Shown here: piece after piece, positions 25,135 to 33,748 of the stretch | How the letters are laid out: each line of letters opens with the position of its first letter | Numbering within the stretch: position 1 is the first letter of the stretch | From: CAZGDV01 sp964524995 | GTDB taxonomy: Bacteria; Chloroflexota; Dehalococcoidia; SZUA-161 | DNA: 41,744 bases | Reading direction: 5' to 3' | NCBI GenBank assembly: GCA_964524995.1 | Contig: CAZGDV010000011.1 | Span: 1-41,744 of the forward strand | The notes under the pieces: model-generated | What the model saw: only the letters and a program-made list of their open reading frames with translations | Told to the model about the DNA's origin: nothing | Database searches by the model: none | Translations under genes and position numbers: made by a program

Positions 25135-25150
25135 ATTCTCGTACAGCCGG
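25132..25150 (+). repeat. 19-base direct repeat, downstream copy
   Basis: Second copy of the repeat that brackets the small nuclease gene; it overlaps the gene's last codon. Confidence 0.5.
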
Positions 25151-25240
25151 ATTGCCGTTGACAGACCGCACCCATCCACTCTCTGGCAGTCCATCCATCC
25201 ACTGAGAAACCGACAACTTACACGTCCGCTGGCTGTCGAA

Positions 25241-25338
25241 ATCAGCCGAAAACCGTTAGCAAATCGGTAGCACGGAGGTGCAACTTACGTAATTACAGAA
25301 GATTACGTAACGGAATTGGGTTCGGGACCCAAAGGTCA
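25241..25338 (+). other. internal attachment-like site B
   Basis: A composite sequence: CCGTTAGCAAATCGGTAGC (25253-25271), the reverse complement of the right-end arm sites (18 of 19 bases); two TTACGTAA palindromes at 25285-25292 and 25303-25310; and TTGGG-TTCGGGA-CCCAAAGGTC (25316-25337), a copy of the tRNA anticodon stem with a changed loop. The 98 bases align without gaps to 32597-32694 (80 identical). The downstream sequence does not complete a tRNA. It lies exactly between two gene groups. Confidence 0.7.
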
Positions 25339-25488
25339 GGAGGCTGAGTTCCAGGACCAGGCCGTCGTCAGGCGCATACTTCCCTCTAATGTGAAGGTGA
25401 CGTAGCGTCTGGAAGCGAGCCAGGTTTGCAGCTTGCTAGATTCCAGCGGGGCGACTGGGTCGCATGGGGACTCGGCTTCCATACCACC

Positions 25489-28400
25489 CTATGCGGCCCG
25501 CAGTCTGACAAGGAGTGGCCAGAAGTACTGAGCGTCCGAGATGGGCAGCTCCTCGCAGAACCTCTGAACCATGATCCTCGCTGTCGGCACGAGTCCAGGC
25601 CACCGCTCGGTCAGGAGCGTGACTAGGTCGCTGAACTGGCTCAGCACTTTCTCAGAAGATTGCTCGGCCCTAGCCGTGTTCAACGCCCATTCGAGCAAGT
25701 GCAATCGCAGCACTTCGTCTGTCATTAGGCTCTGCGAGTCCTCGGAGTGGCCGTTGGCGGTCGCAGTTGCCGCTTCCCTTAACAGCTCCGCGATCTTCGG
25801 TAGTTGGGACCTGAAGTGACTTGTAGTAAACTCGTCATTCAAGTTTGCAAGCTGCTGTGATGCAGCGTTAGCGGCGAAGATGCCTAGGCGGAGGTCTTCC
25901 TGAAACAAGACACCGAAATCCGCTTGCTGGATGACCTTCTTCAATCCAGGGGTCAGATCGGGATATGGAGGTAAATCGCCGAGCACAGCCTGCAGCTGAA
26001 GCCAAGGGAATAGCTTGGTCGGATCTGCCTCGAGAGAGGTGAGGGCTTTCTCGACGAGAGACTTCAGCGACTGTTGAGAAGTCTTCGCTGCCTCCTCAAA
26101 ATCGAGCAATGGGGCAAGCCTCTCTGGATTCATTCTTAGAAAGGAACCAAGGCTGTCACTGGCCAGTGACCGATCCCGTAACAGAGGCAAGAACGCTACC
26201 TTTCCATCCACTCCCCGTTCAAACACTTCCCGCGTGAATGCATCACACAAACCCTTTTCTGAAAACCCCGAGAGATGATCACCGAGACCGTATGAGAGCC
26301 CCGTCCACAAGAACGTGAGTCTCGTCAACTGCCTCGGGTGCGCAATATCCAGCCAGTGCTCACGATCGCGTTGGAATGCTCCACTGGGGAGCCGAGTAGC
26401 TGCCTCTGAGAAGAAGCTCCGCATCTTATCCAGAGAGACACCGGAGGAAGCGAATATGCTGTACAGCCTGGCAGCGTGTCCCCAGCTCATCGCCAGTCGA
26501 ACGGACGCTGACCATGCGCGTGTGCCCGGCCAGTGATTGAATTCCTCGCTCACCCATCTCAGCAACGCATGAAATGCTTTGAACTCCGATCTTGCGTCAT
26601 CGACAAAGAGACTGGGGGCTTTCCGCCGCGCAAGCCGGTAGTATGGTGAACCTCTTCCCCCACACGCTAGAATAGCCCGGAGGCTGTGGATTCTAGATAG
26701 TGGTGTCGGAGCTTCCGCCACTATGTTCTTCACCAGTGACCGCTTGCCTTCCGGAGGCAGACTCTCGATGGACTCAACGATTGTAGGTGGCAGAGGTGTA
26801 GGCAGGGTGCTGAATCGCCGGATGGCAGTCTCAAGCCCTTCCTCCTTCACGAGTCTCGCTGCTGCAGCGTTGGTGAGCTCTCCAAACCCTTGGCCTGCGC
26901 TGGGCTCCTCAGGGAGCCGGAAGTGACGAACAAGTCCCTCCGCGCTTGGGGGCAGCAGATCGCTACGCTCGACACGCTTGCTTGTATCCAACTGTAACTG
27001 CAAATCAGCATAGAAGCGCGTTGCGCTGGATTCCCACCATTCTTGCGCACGCTGAACGCGCAGCCGGTCATCGTCAATGGAAACAATCTCGGCCACTGCC
27101 CTTTCGAATCTTGCCTCCTCGCAATCGAACCAGTGGCGTTCTCGACGTAAGTACTCCTCTCTCTGAGATGGCGATTTGAGAAGGAGTCCCATGTCTTTAC
27201 TGGTGTTCACGCCGTCGCCCTCTCGGTCCGGGTGGTCAAGCAGAAATCCGTTGCGGCCAGGCGGGCTCAAAGGCTTGAAGACCGCTTCGACCTGCTTGCC
27301 AATCGGTGCAATCTTGACCTCTCGTCCGTTCACAGCTTCAGTTGCGGCGGGCCAGAATTCAGAAGCGTTGAAGCTCAGTCCTCCCAGTTCAATAACCTCA
27401 ATGAGTCGGATTCCTATGGCCGCAAGGAAGTCAGTATCGTGGCCCAGTTCCTCGCGGATTGTGTCAGGTAGGTCTTCATAGAAACGCTGAAGCAGCAAGA
27501 CCAGGAAAGGCTTCTCGCCCAGCAGCAGCTTCTCTTCTTGTATGTTTGACAGCGATTTCCTTAGAGCCTCAGCAATTGCTTTCACGAAATGGCGATCAGC
27601 ATCGATTCGCCTTCGGAGAACTCGTTCAAACAGCCAGTGGATATAACGCTGTTGAGGCGTCGATCCACTTTCTGAAGAGTCTGATTCGAGACGCATCGCA
27701 TGAGAGATCAAGAACGACAGACTCAAGGCAACAGCGTAACGGTCATCTTGCTGCGCCCTTGGCATAGACGTTAGTCTGAAGATAGTGGGATGATCGAGAT
27801 AGAGGTTGGATACCAGCCAATCTGCGCGAGCTACCCTAGATTCCTCATCGGAGTCTGCATCAGCCCACAGCTCGACGAGAGCTTCAGCGACAGCTCTTCC
27901 CAGACCGGCGAGAAAGGCCAACTCGTGCCGTCCACCCGCTGAGCTTTCGCCCTGTTGTGGGCGCTGCAGGATCGAACCTTCGAGAAGACATGCAGCTGCA
28001 TACTGCCTCAGAACCCTTAGTTCTCGCGTTTCCACAACATGCCCATTCTGTACCCTAGCCTCCATAAGGTGGTGCATGATCTCCTTCGACTCGAGACTGA
28101 TGAACCGCGCATTGGCGCTTCGCAGCCGGAGGATCGCTCTGTAATACTCGATGGACTCAAGCACACCCGAGGAAACGAGTAGCCTGAGAACATCAAGAAT
28201 ACTGGCAATCGGAACCGAGGCGCGGTGTATGAACCCGTTCACATACCGGTCATCTGCCCATACGAGATCGTTCTTGCCTGCCTCAAACCTCAGCAGAGAT
28301 AGAAGGCAAGCCATCTCCGGCCCCGCCCCTGACAGATTGCCGAGCGAATCACTTTCTGTCGGGGAGGGTTGAATGAGCTCGTACACCCCGCCGTCAATCC

Positions 28401-31400
28401 CCTTGCTGACCCGCTCGATCAAATTTGCAGCCCACTGTGCTCCGTCGGACTTCTTGTCATGTACCGCCAGGCCCGCTCGCGATCGTTCAATCTCCTGTTT
28501 CTGGGCGTGAAGGTTGAAGTTCTGCGACACTAAGAGGAGAAGGCCCGCCTCAGCCAGGACTTCTGGAATGTTGCCGACACAATAGAGCGAGGAGCCGGGA
28601 GGGGGAATAGACTCACTCACCGGTTTGGATCCTTCTTGCCCTAACTTGCCTAGGAAATCCCGATACTCCCGCTCAGATAGGGGACCATGTTTCCAGAGAG
28701 CTTCGACGATGGAGCGACAATTCACCAGATACGCCTTCGCAACGTCAGGCACGTCTGCTGACTCTCCGATCTCATCTGCTCTGCTTGGTGGGAGGAAGTC
28801 CACGATGAAGCCGCCGCCGGCCTGAACGCATTCAAACATCGCCACCCAGTCGGCTCCCAGCTGCTGTCTCATCTCTCGATTGGTGTCTGACATTGCCACT
28901 TCACAAGGGGCAATCTGAATCGATCCCTCCTCAACGAGGTCGACAACTAGCTTGCAGGCCTGTATGAGCCTGGGCTGGTGGTGAGAGAGGTTGTCTCTTG
29001 CTCGAATCAGACTCTGTATCAGCTCGGCTGGGATTCGGAGGGGTGCGAAGGACTCCTCTACAGTGTCTAGCAGCTCCAAGTGCGCCGCCAGCAGGAATGA
29101 CGAAATGTCAATGTTGAGTCGCCACTTAGAGGCACTGGGTGAGAAGTCAGTTGGAGGAACCCGGCTACCATGAATGGCGAAGAGAGGAAATCTATCCAAC
29201 GGTGTCGGCGCAGTCTCGTTCTCACCAAGCAGTAGGTGATATGGATCTGCCATCGACCAGTTGGCAACCTCCAAAATAGCGTGGACGGGGACCTTTCCCG
29301 CTCGGTAGAGCTCATACGATCGAGCTACGTTCTCACGGTGCTTCTTGAAGAAATCTACGAACTCGGCGAGTGATGCCTTGACGATACCAGCCCCCTCAAC
29401 CGTACCAAGGTGTGTCATCCGCTCCATCATCGGACCGAGTTCGTCATCCAGCCCAAGCTGGAATCCAAGGCTGACCGCTGGCCCCACCACATCGTCCGGG
29501 ATCTCCCCGGCCACGGCGCGCCTCCAGAAAGATCTCGCCAACTCCAAATCTTCCCACCGAACCCACCACGCTGCACGCAGCGCCTCCTCTGCGTTCAGGT
29601 CTGGACGTTTCATCATCCTCCCTGCGAGCACCGCGAGGTTCTTCAGATCTCCTTTCCTAGAATACAGAGCGGCGAGGTCAAGCAGGTCCTCCTTGCTAGA
29701 ATCCTCTCGAGCTAACTCTTCCTGTTCGGCAATAGCCTCAGGCAGAACCCCGATTCCTTTAAGGCAGAGAACCCGTATTCGCCTCAGTTCAGCAGGGAGT
29801 TTGTGGGATTCGAACATTCCCCGGTTAGCCTTGCTGTCCAATAGATCCAAGCACAGGTCGTAGCGCCTCGCGTTGTAGGCTCCCATCACAGCAAGTCTGA
29901 AGGAATCTGGAGTTGCCACTCCCTCCACCAGCTCCGTTGCATGATCAGCAACATAGCTCCAGTCACGCATGTCAGCCTTCAGAGCACAACTCTCGAGAAG
30001 GAATCGCACGTCTCCTGTCTGCTCATAGCTCTCCTGCAGGTGGTTTGAGAGCTGCTGGGAATCGCCACTCTTCCGGGCCAGTCCCTTAAGCAGCACGGTC
30101 CGCACGTGAGGGGCGCCCGGCGTAGCAGCCGATGAGGACATCATCTGCTCCGCAAGATCAAGCTCCCCAGCGGCAACGCGAACCAACGCTAGCCAGAGTT
30201 CCCACAACGGTTCTGCCTTGCGATCTCCAAACAGATGCTTCGCTGAGCTGAGTAATTCGTGCGCCTTGTCCAAGTATCCCAGCGCCAAGCGGGATTCAAG
30301 AAGTGCAATGACGTGCTCCAGTGAGGCCTCTCCTTTCGAGACAAGCATATCCAGAGCTTCTTCGCTTGGACCAAGGTTGATAGCGGAGCCGAAGGTCACT
30401 GCCCATGCCACTGCCCTGAAGTTGGTGGGATCCGTTGTGAGCAGCGATTGACAAAATTCGACAGCTTGCTCCTGAGCCTCCGGATCGTTCGCTAGGCAAG
30501 CGAGACGCCATGTCTCATAGTCCCGCTGGGACCCCACACCCATCTCAGCTGTCTCGGAGAGTCCCAGAAAGACTCTGGCAGCTCCTCTAACGGACCGCAG
30601 ACTCCGTTCGTCGCTTTTGAGAAGAGCCGGATGCACCGGTTCGGGCCATCTGACCAGCCGAGGCGGCAGCGCTGCATGAGACAATGCACTGAAGTATTCA
30701 ATCATCCCGACAGTGAAGCGGACGGTCTCCCAGTGCGGAGCCAGTTCTAGCGCCTTCTGGATCTCAAGACGAGCCTTTGGGATGTTCTTACTGAGAAGGT
30801 GAGCAATAGCCCGAATTCGGTAGGTCTCGGCGTTGGGTTTGATCTCGCTGCCTTCGAAAGTACCAGCCTCGTTGACATCGAGAACCTCAAGACTCTCATC
30901 TACCTGTCCGACTTCCAACAACAGTGACGCATGTAGGTTCCGGCTGTCGATCTCCGGTTTCCCCTCCAATAGCTGTGTGGCCGCCTCCGGTCCGCTCTCC
31001 CGATGAGTGATCAGTGCCAACAACACGGATTGGTCGTGCAAAGGTGTGAGATCTCGTGCCTGTTCTGCCAGCTCTCTAGCCCGCGTGATGCTGCCAGTCT
31101 CTCCCAACTCAAGCTGGGCCTCCAGCCGGAGGATTTCCGCCTTCAACTCGTCAGCTAGCGACAACCATGTCATGGAGTCAGCTTTGGTTTCCGACACCCA
31201 ATGAATGACCTCGCCCCGTCGTCCCTCACGCAGATCCTCTCGCTTCCTTTGCAATTGCTCACGTAGGCTCACGGAGATCCGCGCCGACAAGTGCTCCACA
31301 CTTCCTAGCAAAGCAGTATCAGCAGTCACCAATGTGCGCTCGCGATCTAGAGCAGCTACACCTGCCCAGCTCCGGAGCATTCCCTCCGCCCTTGCTTCCG

Positions 31401-31710
31401 CCGAGGCCTTCCACTCATGGAGGGTCTGGAAGTTGTAGGTTTCTGGGTCACTGTCAACGAGCTTCCCACACGTCTGGCAGAGCCAGACACCGTTGCCGGG
31501 GCTCTTTCTTTCCTCCGTTGAAAGGCTCGGATCGTAACGCGGTCCCCCGGGAGATGCGGCGGTGATGTGCGCGGCAACGCCAATATTCACGGACTCATCC
31601 TGGCGGGCGCTTGGTCCACTGGTGGATCGCTGGCAGCCAGGGTTTGAGCAGTGGAACCCGACTCGCTTAGCGAGAATATCCTTCACCTTCTGTGGGAATT
31701 CATCACGCAT
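25489..31710 (-). CDS. giant protein: N-terminal HNH nuclease plus helical-repeat body
   Basis: A 2073-residue protein, by far the largest here. Residues 1-110 form an HNH/McrA-type domain: CSNPGC, TSGPS, VNIGVAAHITAASPGG, NGVWLCQTCGKLVDSD. Then follow several hundred residues of TPR-like helical repeats (for example ELAEQARDLTPLHDQSVLLAL). A segment near residues 1080-1210 ending LVWADDRYVNGF resembles the end of a PIN-like nuclease domain (weak). The remaining 800 or so residues are helical with no recognised family. ATG 31710 is chosen because MRDEF...KVKDILAKRVGFHCSNPGC is the usual start of this HNH family; no strong ribosome site is seen there. A large sensor that triggers the nuclease is a reasonable guess. 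Confidence 0.75.
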   Translation of the reverse strand: MRDEFPQKVKDILAKRVGFHCSNPGCQRSTSGPSARQDESVNIGVAAHITAASPGGPRYDPSLSTEERKSPGNGVWLCQTCGKLVDSDPETYNFQTLHEWKASAEARAEGMLRSWAGVAALDRERTLVTADTALLGSVEHLSARISVSLREQLQRKREDLREGRRGEVIHWVSETKADSMTWLSLADELKAEILRLEAQLELGETGSITRARELAEQARDLTPLHDQSVLLALITHRESGPEAATQLLEGKPEIDSRNLHASLLLEVGQVDESLEVLDVNEAGTFEGSEIKPNAETYRIRAIAHLLSKNIPKARLEIQKALELAPHWETVRFTVGMIEYFSALSHAALPPRLVRWPEPVHPALLKSDERSLRSVRGAARVFLGLSETAEMGVGSQRDYETWRLACLANDPEAQEQAVEFCQSLLTTDPTNFRAVAWAVTFGSAINLGPSEEALDMLVSKGEASLEHVIALLESRLALGYLDKAHELLSSAKHLFGDRKAEPLWELWLALVRVAAGELDLAEQMMSSSAATPGAPHVRTVLLKGLARKSGDSQQLSNHLQESYEQTGDVRFLLESCALKADMRDWSYVADHATELVEGVATPDSFRLAVMGAYNARRYDLCLDLLDSKANRGMFESHKLPAELRRIRVLCLKGIGVLPEAIAEQEELAREDSSKEDLLDLAALYSRKGDLKNLAVLAGRMMKRPDLNAEEALRAAWWVRWEDLELARSFWRRAVAGEIPDDVVGPAVSLGFQLGLDDELGPMMERMTHLGTVEGAGIVKASLAEFVDFFKKHRENVARSYELYRAGKVPVHAILEVANWSMADPYHLLLGENETAPTPLDRFPLFAIHGSRVPPTDFSPSASKWRLNIDISSFLLAAHLELLDTVEESFAPLRIPAELIQSLIRARDNLSHHQPRLIQACKLVVDLVEEGSIQIAPCEVAMSDTNREMRQQLGADWVAMFECVQAGGGFIVDFLPPSRADEIGESADVPDVAKAYLVNCRSIVEALWKHGPLSEREYRDFLGKLGQEGSKPVSESIPPPGSSLYCVGNIPEVLAEAGLLLLVSQNFNLHAQKQEIERSRAGLAVHDKKSDGAQWAANLIERVSKGIDGGVYELIQPSPTESDSLGNLSGAGPEMACLLSLLRFEAGKNDLVWADDRYVNGFIHRASVPIASILDVLRLLVSSGVLESIEYYRAILRLRSANARFISLESKEIMHHLMEARVQNGHVVETRELRVLRQYAAACLLEGSILQRPQQGESSAGGRHELAFLAGLGRAVAEALVELWADADSDEESRVARADWLVSNLYLDHPTIFRLTSMPRAQQDDRYAVALSLSFLISHAMRLESDSSESGSTPQQRYIHWLFERVLRRRIDADRHFVKAIAEALRKSLSNIQEEKLLLGEKPFLVLLLQRFYEDLPDTIREELGHDTDFLAAIGIRLIEVIELGGLSFNASEFWPAATEAVNGREVKIAPIGKQVEAVFKPLSPPGRNGFLLDHPDREGDGVNTSKDMGLLLKSPSQREEYLRRERHWFDCEEARFERAVAEIVSIDDDRLRVQRAQEWWESSATRFYADLQLQLDTSKRVERSDLLPPSAEGLVRHFRLPEEPSAGQGFGELTNAAAARLVKEEGLETAIRRFSTLPTPLPPTIVESIESLPPEGKRSLVKNIVAEAPTPLSRIHSLRAILACGGRGSPYYRLARRKAPSLFVDDARSEFKAFHALLRWVSEEFNHWPGTRAWSASVRLAMSWGHAARLYSIFASSGVSLDKMRSFFSEAATRLPSGAFQRDREHWLDIAHPRQLTRLTFLWTGLSYGLGDHLSGFSEKGLCDAFTREVFERGVDGKVAFLPLLRDRSLASDSLGSFLRMNPERLAPLLDFEEAAKTSQQSLKSLVEKALTSLEADPTKLFPWLQLQAVLGDLPPYPDLTPGLKKVIQQADFGVLFQEDLRLGIFAANAASQQLANLNDEFTTSHFRSQLPKIAELLREAATATANGHSEDSQSLMTDEVLRLHLLEWALNTARAEQSSEKVLSQFSDLVTLLTERWPGLVPTARIMVQRFCEELPISDAQYFWPLLVRLRAA

Positions 31711-31911
31711 GTCAGCAGCGATATCTCCATTGCATCGAGGGGGTGACAGACCATTCCGAAAACGGAGATGCAGGACTGCCCGATCCACGCCTATTGCCAG
31801 GAGCGCGGGCGCAAGGGCCACACCACTCTGGGACAGGCCTGGAGCTTCCAGATGCGCACACCGCAGCCCAGAAAACCTGCCACGGTTCTCCGATCGGGAG
31901 GACTTGGATTC

Positions 31912-32337
31912 TCAGCCACCTAGCTTCTCGACGGCAGACTTGAGGGATATTGGGTCTCCGTTTACCTCACGCAGCTCAATGATCTCCTCACACTTGGTGC
32001 AGTAGAACCCAGTGCCGGCGGCGTACTCACCATAGCTGGACATAGGACTTCTGCACACCGGACAGAACGTGTTTCGCTCCCTGTCCCAATAGACGCCGAA
32101 TCGTAACGTAAGGCTAGACTTCCGAGATTGGTAAGAGATATACACTGCAAGCAGAACATTCACGAGGATTGATAGTACCAAGAGTGTCAGCAGCGCGCGC
32201 TTCGGAATTGATTTCTCTATGGCGGGCAGTACTACGGGGAGGATCTGATTCATAGTCAGCAGCAGCAACCCTGTCACGCACGCTACCGCTATCGCCACAC
32301 CATGTGCGAGTAAGAGATCCCTGAGCTTTGCTGGCAT
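31912..32337 (-). CDS. two-transmembrane protein with C-terminal zinc ribbon
   Basis: The 141-residue protein has membrane segments at about 12-31 and 48-69 and a zinc ribbon from C92-x2-C95 and C113-x2-C116. It ends with GDPISLKSAVEKL, a layout shared by a common family of small proteins near phage-defence genes. ATG 32337 is used; GGGAG lies about nine bases upstream, and a longer frame to 32454 reads into the region before the gene. It lies 201 bases upstream of the giant gene on the same strand, so the two probably form module 2. A membrane sensor or anchor is possible. Confidence 0.7.
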   Translation of the reverse strand: MPAKLRDLLLAHGVAIAVACVTGLLLLTMNQILPVVLPAIEKSIPKRALLTLLVLSILVNVLLAVYISYQSRKSSLTLRFGVYWDRERNTFCPVCRSPMSSYGEYAAGTGFYCTKCEEIIELREVNGDPISLKSAVEKLGG

Positions 32338-32468
32338 GATAGCCCACTCCCTCCCTCTACTTGCCAAGCGCACAAGAGGAGGCACGCCACGTCCTAGCTG
32401 ATTACTACGATTTCCGGTCAGCTCTCCCGACGAGATATGAAAAGCTGCCGACAATCAAATCCGTTTAA

Positions 32469-32488
32469 GGACTCTTTCGGGGACGACT
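32469..32488 (+). repeat. copy of the island's left-terminal sequence
   Basis: GGACTCTT (32469-32476) followed by CGGGGACGACT (32478-32488) repeats, in the same order, two pieces of the left end (313-320 and 328-338), preceded in both places by a TTAAG motif. It lies about 130 bases before att-like site C. Confidence 0.4.
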
Positions 32489-32596
32489 CCCTCGGGGACG
32501 CAGTCAGTTTTGTTAGCTTATTCTGCATCTTTTTCGCACCATCTGTCTATATCTGATTGGCTGGGGAGATTCCCTCGAATCCGGCAAGCCGTCAGA

Positions 32597-32694
32597 ATCG
32601 GCCGAGAACCGTTAGCAGATGGGTAGCGTGGAGGCACAACTCACGTAATTACAAAAGACTACGTAATGTAATTGGGTGTCTAACCCAAAGGTCA
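32597..32694 (+). other. internal attachment-like site C
   Basis: Same composite as site B: inverted arm-like words (32609-32627, CCGTTAGCAGATGGGTAGC), TCACGTAA and CTACGTAA at the same 18-base spacing (32641-32648, 32659-32666), and core TTGGG-TGTCTAA-CCCAAAGGTC (32672-32693). The stem and AGGTC match tRNA-fMet, the loop does not. It separates module 2 from module 3. About 260 bases on its right side, up to the TIR gene, hold nothing else recognisable. Confidence 0.68.
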
Positions 32695-32951
32695 AGACAA
32701 TAGTCCAACGGGTGCTGGGGTCGAGCGGAAGGAGTCTTTCGTCCGCGTTGAGACAGAACGGGCAGCTGCTCGCTAGTCCAACAAGGAAGTTCTGAGAAAG
32801 GGCGGCTGTCAGATCAGATCATAGCTACTGCAGGTAAGCCTTGGCAAGGCTGGCGTGGGGTCACAGGGATTCTCCCGGAAAGCCGTCTGGTAGCTTGGTC
32901 GTTGATACTAGGCGATGCCCCCAGACTGCCTCGCTCAGGGAATGCTGTGGA

Positions 32952-33398
32952 TCATAGCTTACTCACCCAACGACCGAACTCACTTGTCGTGCGTTTTCCG
33001 ACCTGCGCAACGGCTCCACGCTTGAAGAACTTGCTACCGAAGATGTGGATATACCCGCCAAGGTCGGAGGGGAGATAGAAATCGCCGTACTTGAGCATGG
33101 CAACTCTCTTCTTCCCAAAGTGGCCGTAAAAGTAGCCAAATTCAAAGAGCACGTTCAGGTTGGGAACGTTGTACTCCTTCTTCCGGATCGTAGTGATGGA
33201 TTCCGGCGAGAAGAGGAGTAGTGCCCCTTCGACATTACCCCTAACCGCGTCGAGTTCCTCAAGGAGGGTTCGCCCAGCGGTGAAGTGCTCCCACCACGGG
33301 AAGAATTCGAGGGTTGCACTGGTGAACGCCTTAACGATTGCCTTCGCTTGCGACTTGGCTGCTGTGGACGAACCCAAGAAGACTCGAGTCTTCGGCAT
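32952..33398 (-). CDS. TIR-domain protein (PF10137-like predicted NADase)
   Basis: The 148-residue protein is a single TIR-like domain of the CAP12/PCTIR type: TRVFLGSSTAAKSQAKAI at the N-terminus, then NVLFEFGYFYGHFGKKRV with the probable catalytic glutamate E86, and PSDLGGYIHI. Members hydrolyse NAD+ when activated, stopping phage growth by cell death. AGGAGG lies four bases before ATG 33398. No sensing domain is attached, so activation must come from another protein. It is the last gene of a same-strand run that includes the NACHT ATPase. Confidence 0.85.
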   Translation of the reverse strand: MPKTRVFLGSSTAAKSQAKAIVKAFTSATLEFFPWWEHFTAGRTLLEELDAVRGNVEGALLLFSPESITTIRKKEYNVPNLNVLFEFGYFYGHFGKKRVAMLKYGDFYLPSDLGGYIHIFGSKFFKRGAVAQVGKRTTSEFGRWVSKL

Positions 33399-33447
33399 GT
33401 CCCCTCCTGTGCATCAATGAGAGCTTCCCGGGACGTTGCCAGCTTGA

Positions 33448-33699
33448 TCAGCTGACACGGATCCTGCCTTGAATTGGATCCTCACCTCCACTAGACTCTG
33501 TAGCCGACGGACATTCCTGTGCTGAATTGACTCCGTTTGCCAACAGAGTCCCGACCATCTGAGAGCTTGCTGCCGACACCCTGCTCATGATCTGCGCCGC
33601 TGTCCATAGGATCGAGAGATGTCCCCCTTGCCGATCAGACATGGACAGATAGTGCAGCTGACCAGCCAACAAGCTGATAAATCTGACAACGTCCCGCAA
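33448..33699 (-). CDS. 83-residue hypothetical protein between radical SAM and TIR genes
   Basis: The frame (TTG 33699, or a later ATG at residue 20) gives a protein-like helical sequence: VVRFISLLAGQLHYLSMS, then SILWTAAQIMSRVSAASSQM. The tail is polar. It lies 49 bases after the radical SAM stop and 49 before the TIR start, so it fits an operon member. No good ribosome site is seen. A competing cysteine-rich frame (33585-33770, ATG overlapping the radical SAM end) cannot be excluded. Confidence 0.4.
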   Translation of the reverse strand: MRDVVRFISLLAGQLHYLSMSDRQGGHLSILWTAAQIMSRVSAASSQMVGTLLANGVNSAQECPSATESSGGEDPIQGRIRVS

Positions 33700-33748
33700 A
33701 TCTCACAGTTTGAGGCTCTGACAAACAGCACATCCCCCCCACCGCTGG

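Noticed and set aside
25316..25345. tRNA-Pro(CGG) gene
   Set aside because: Only the anticodon stem-loop and a few following bases match; no T arm, acceptor stem or CCA can be formed, and the D arm is missing.
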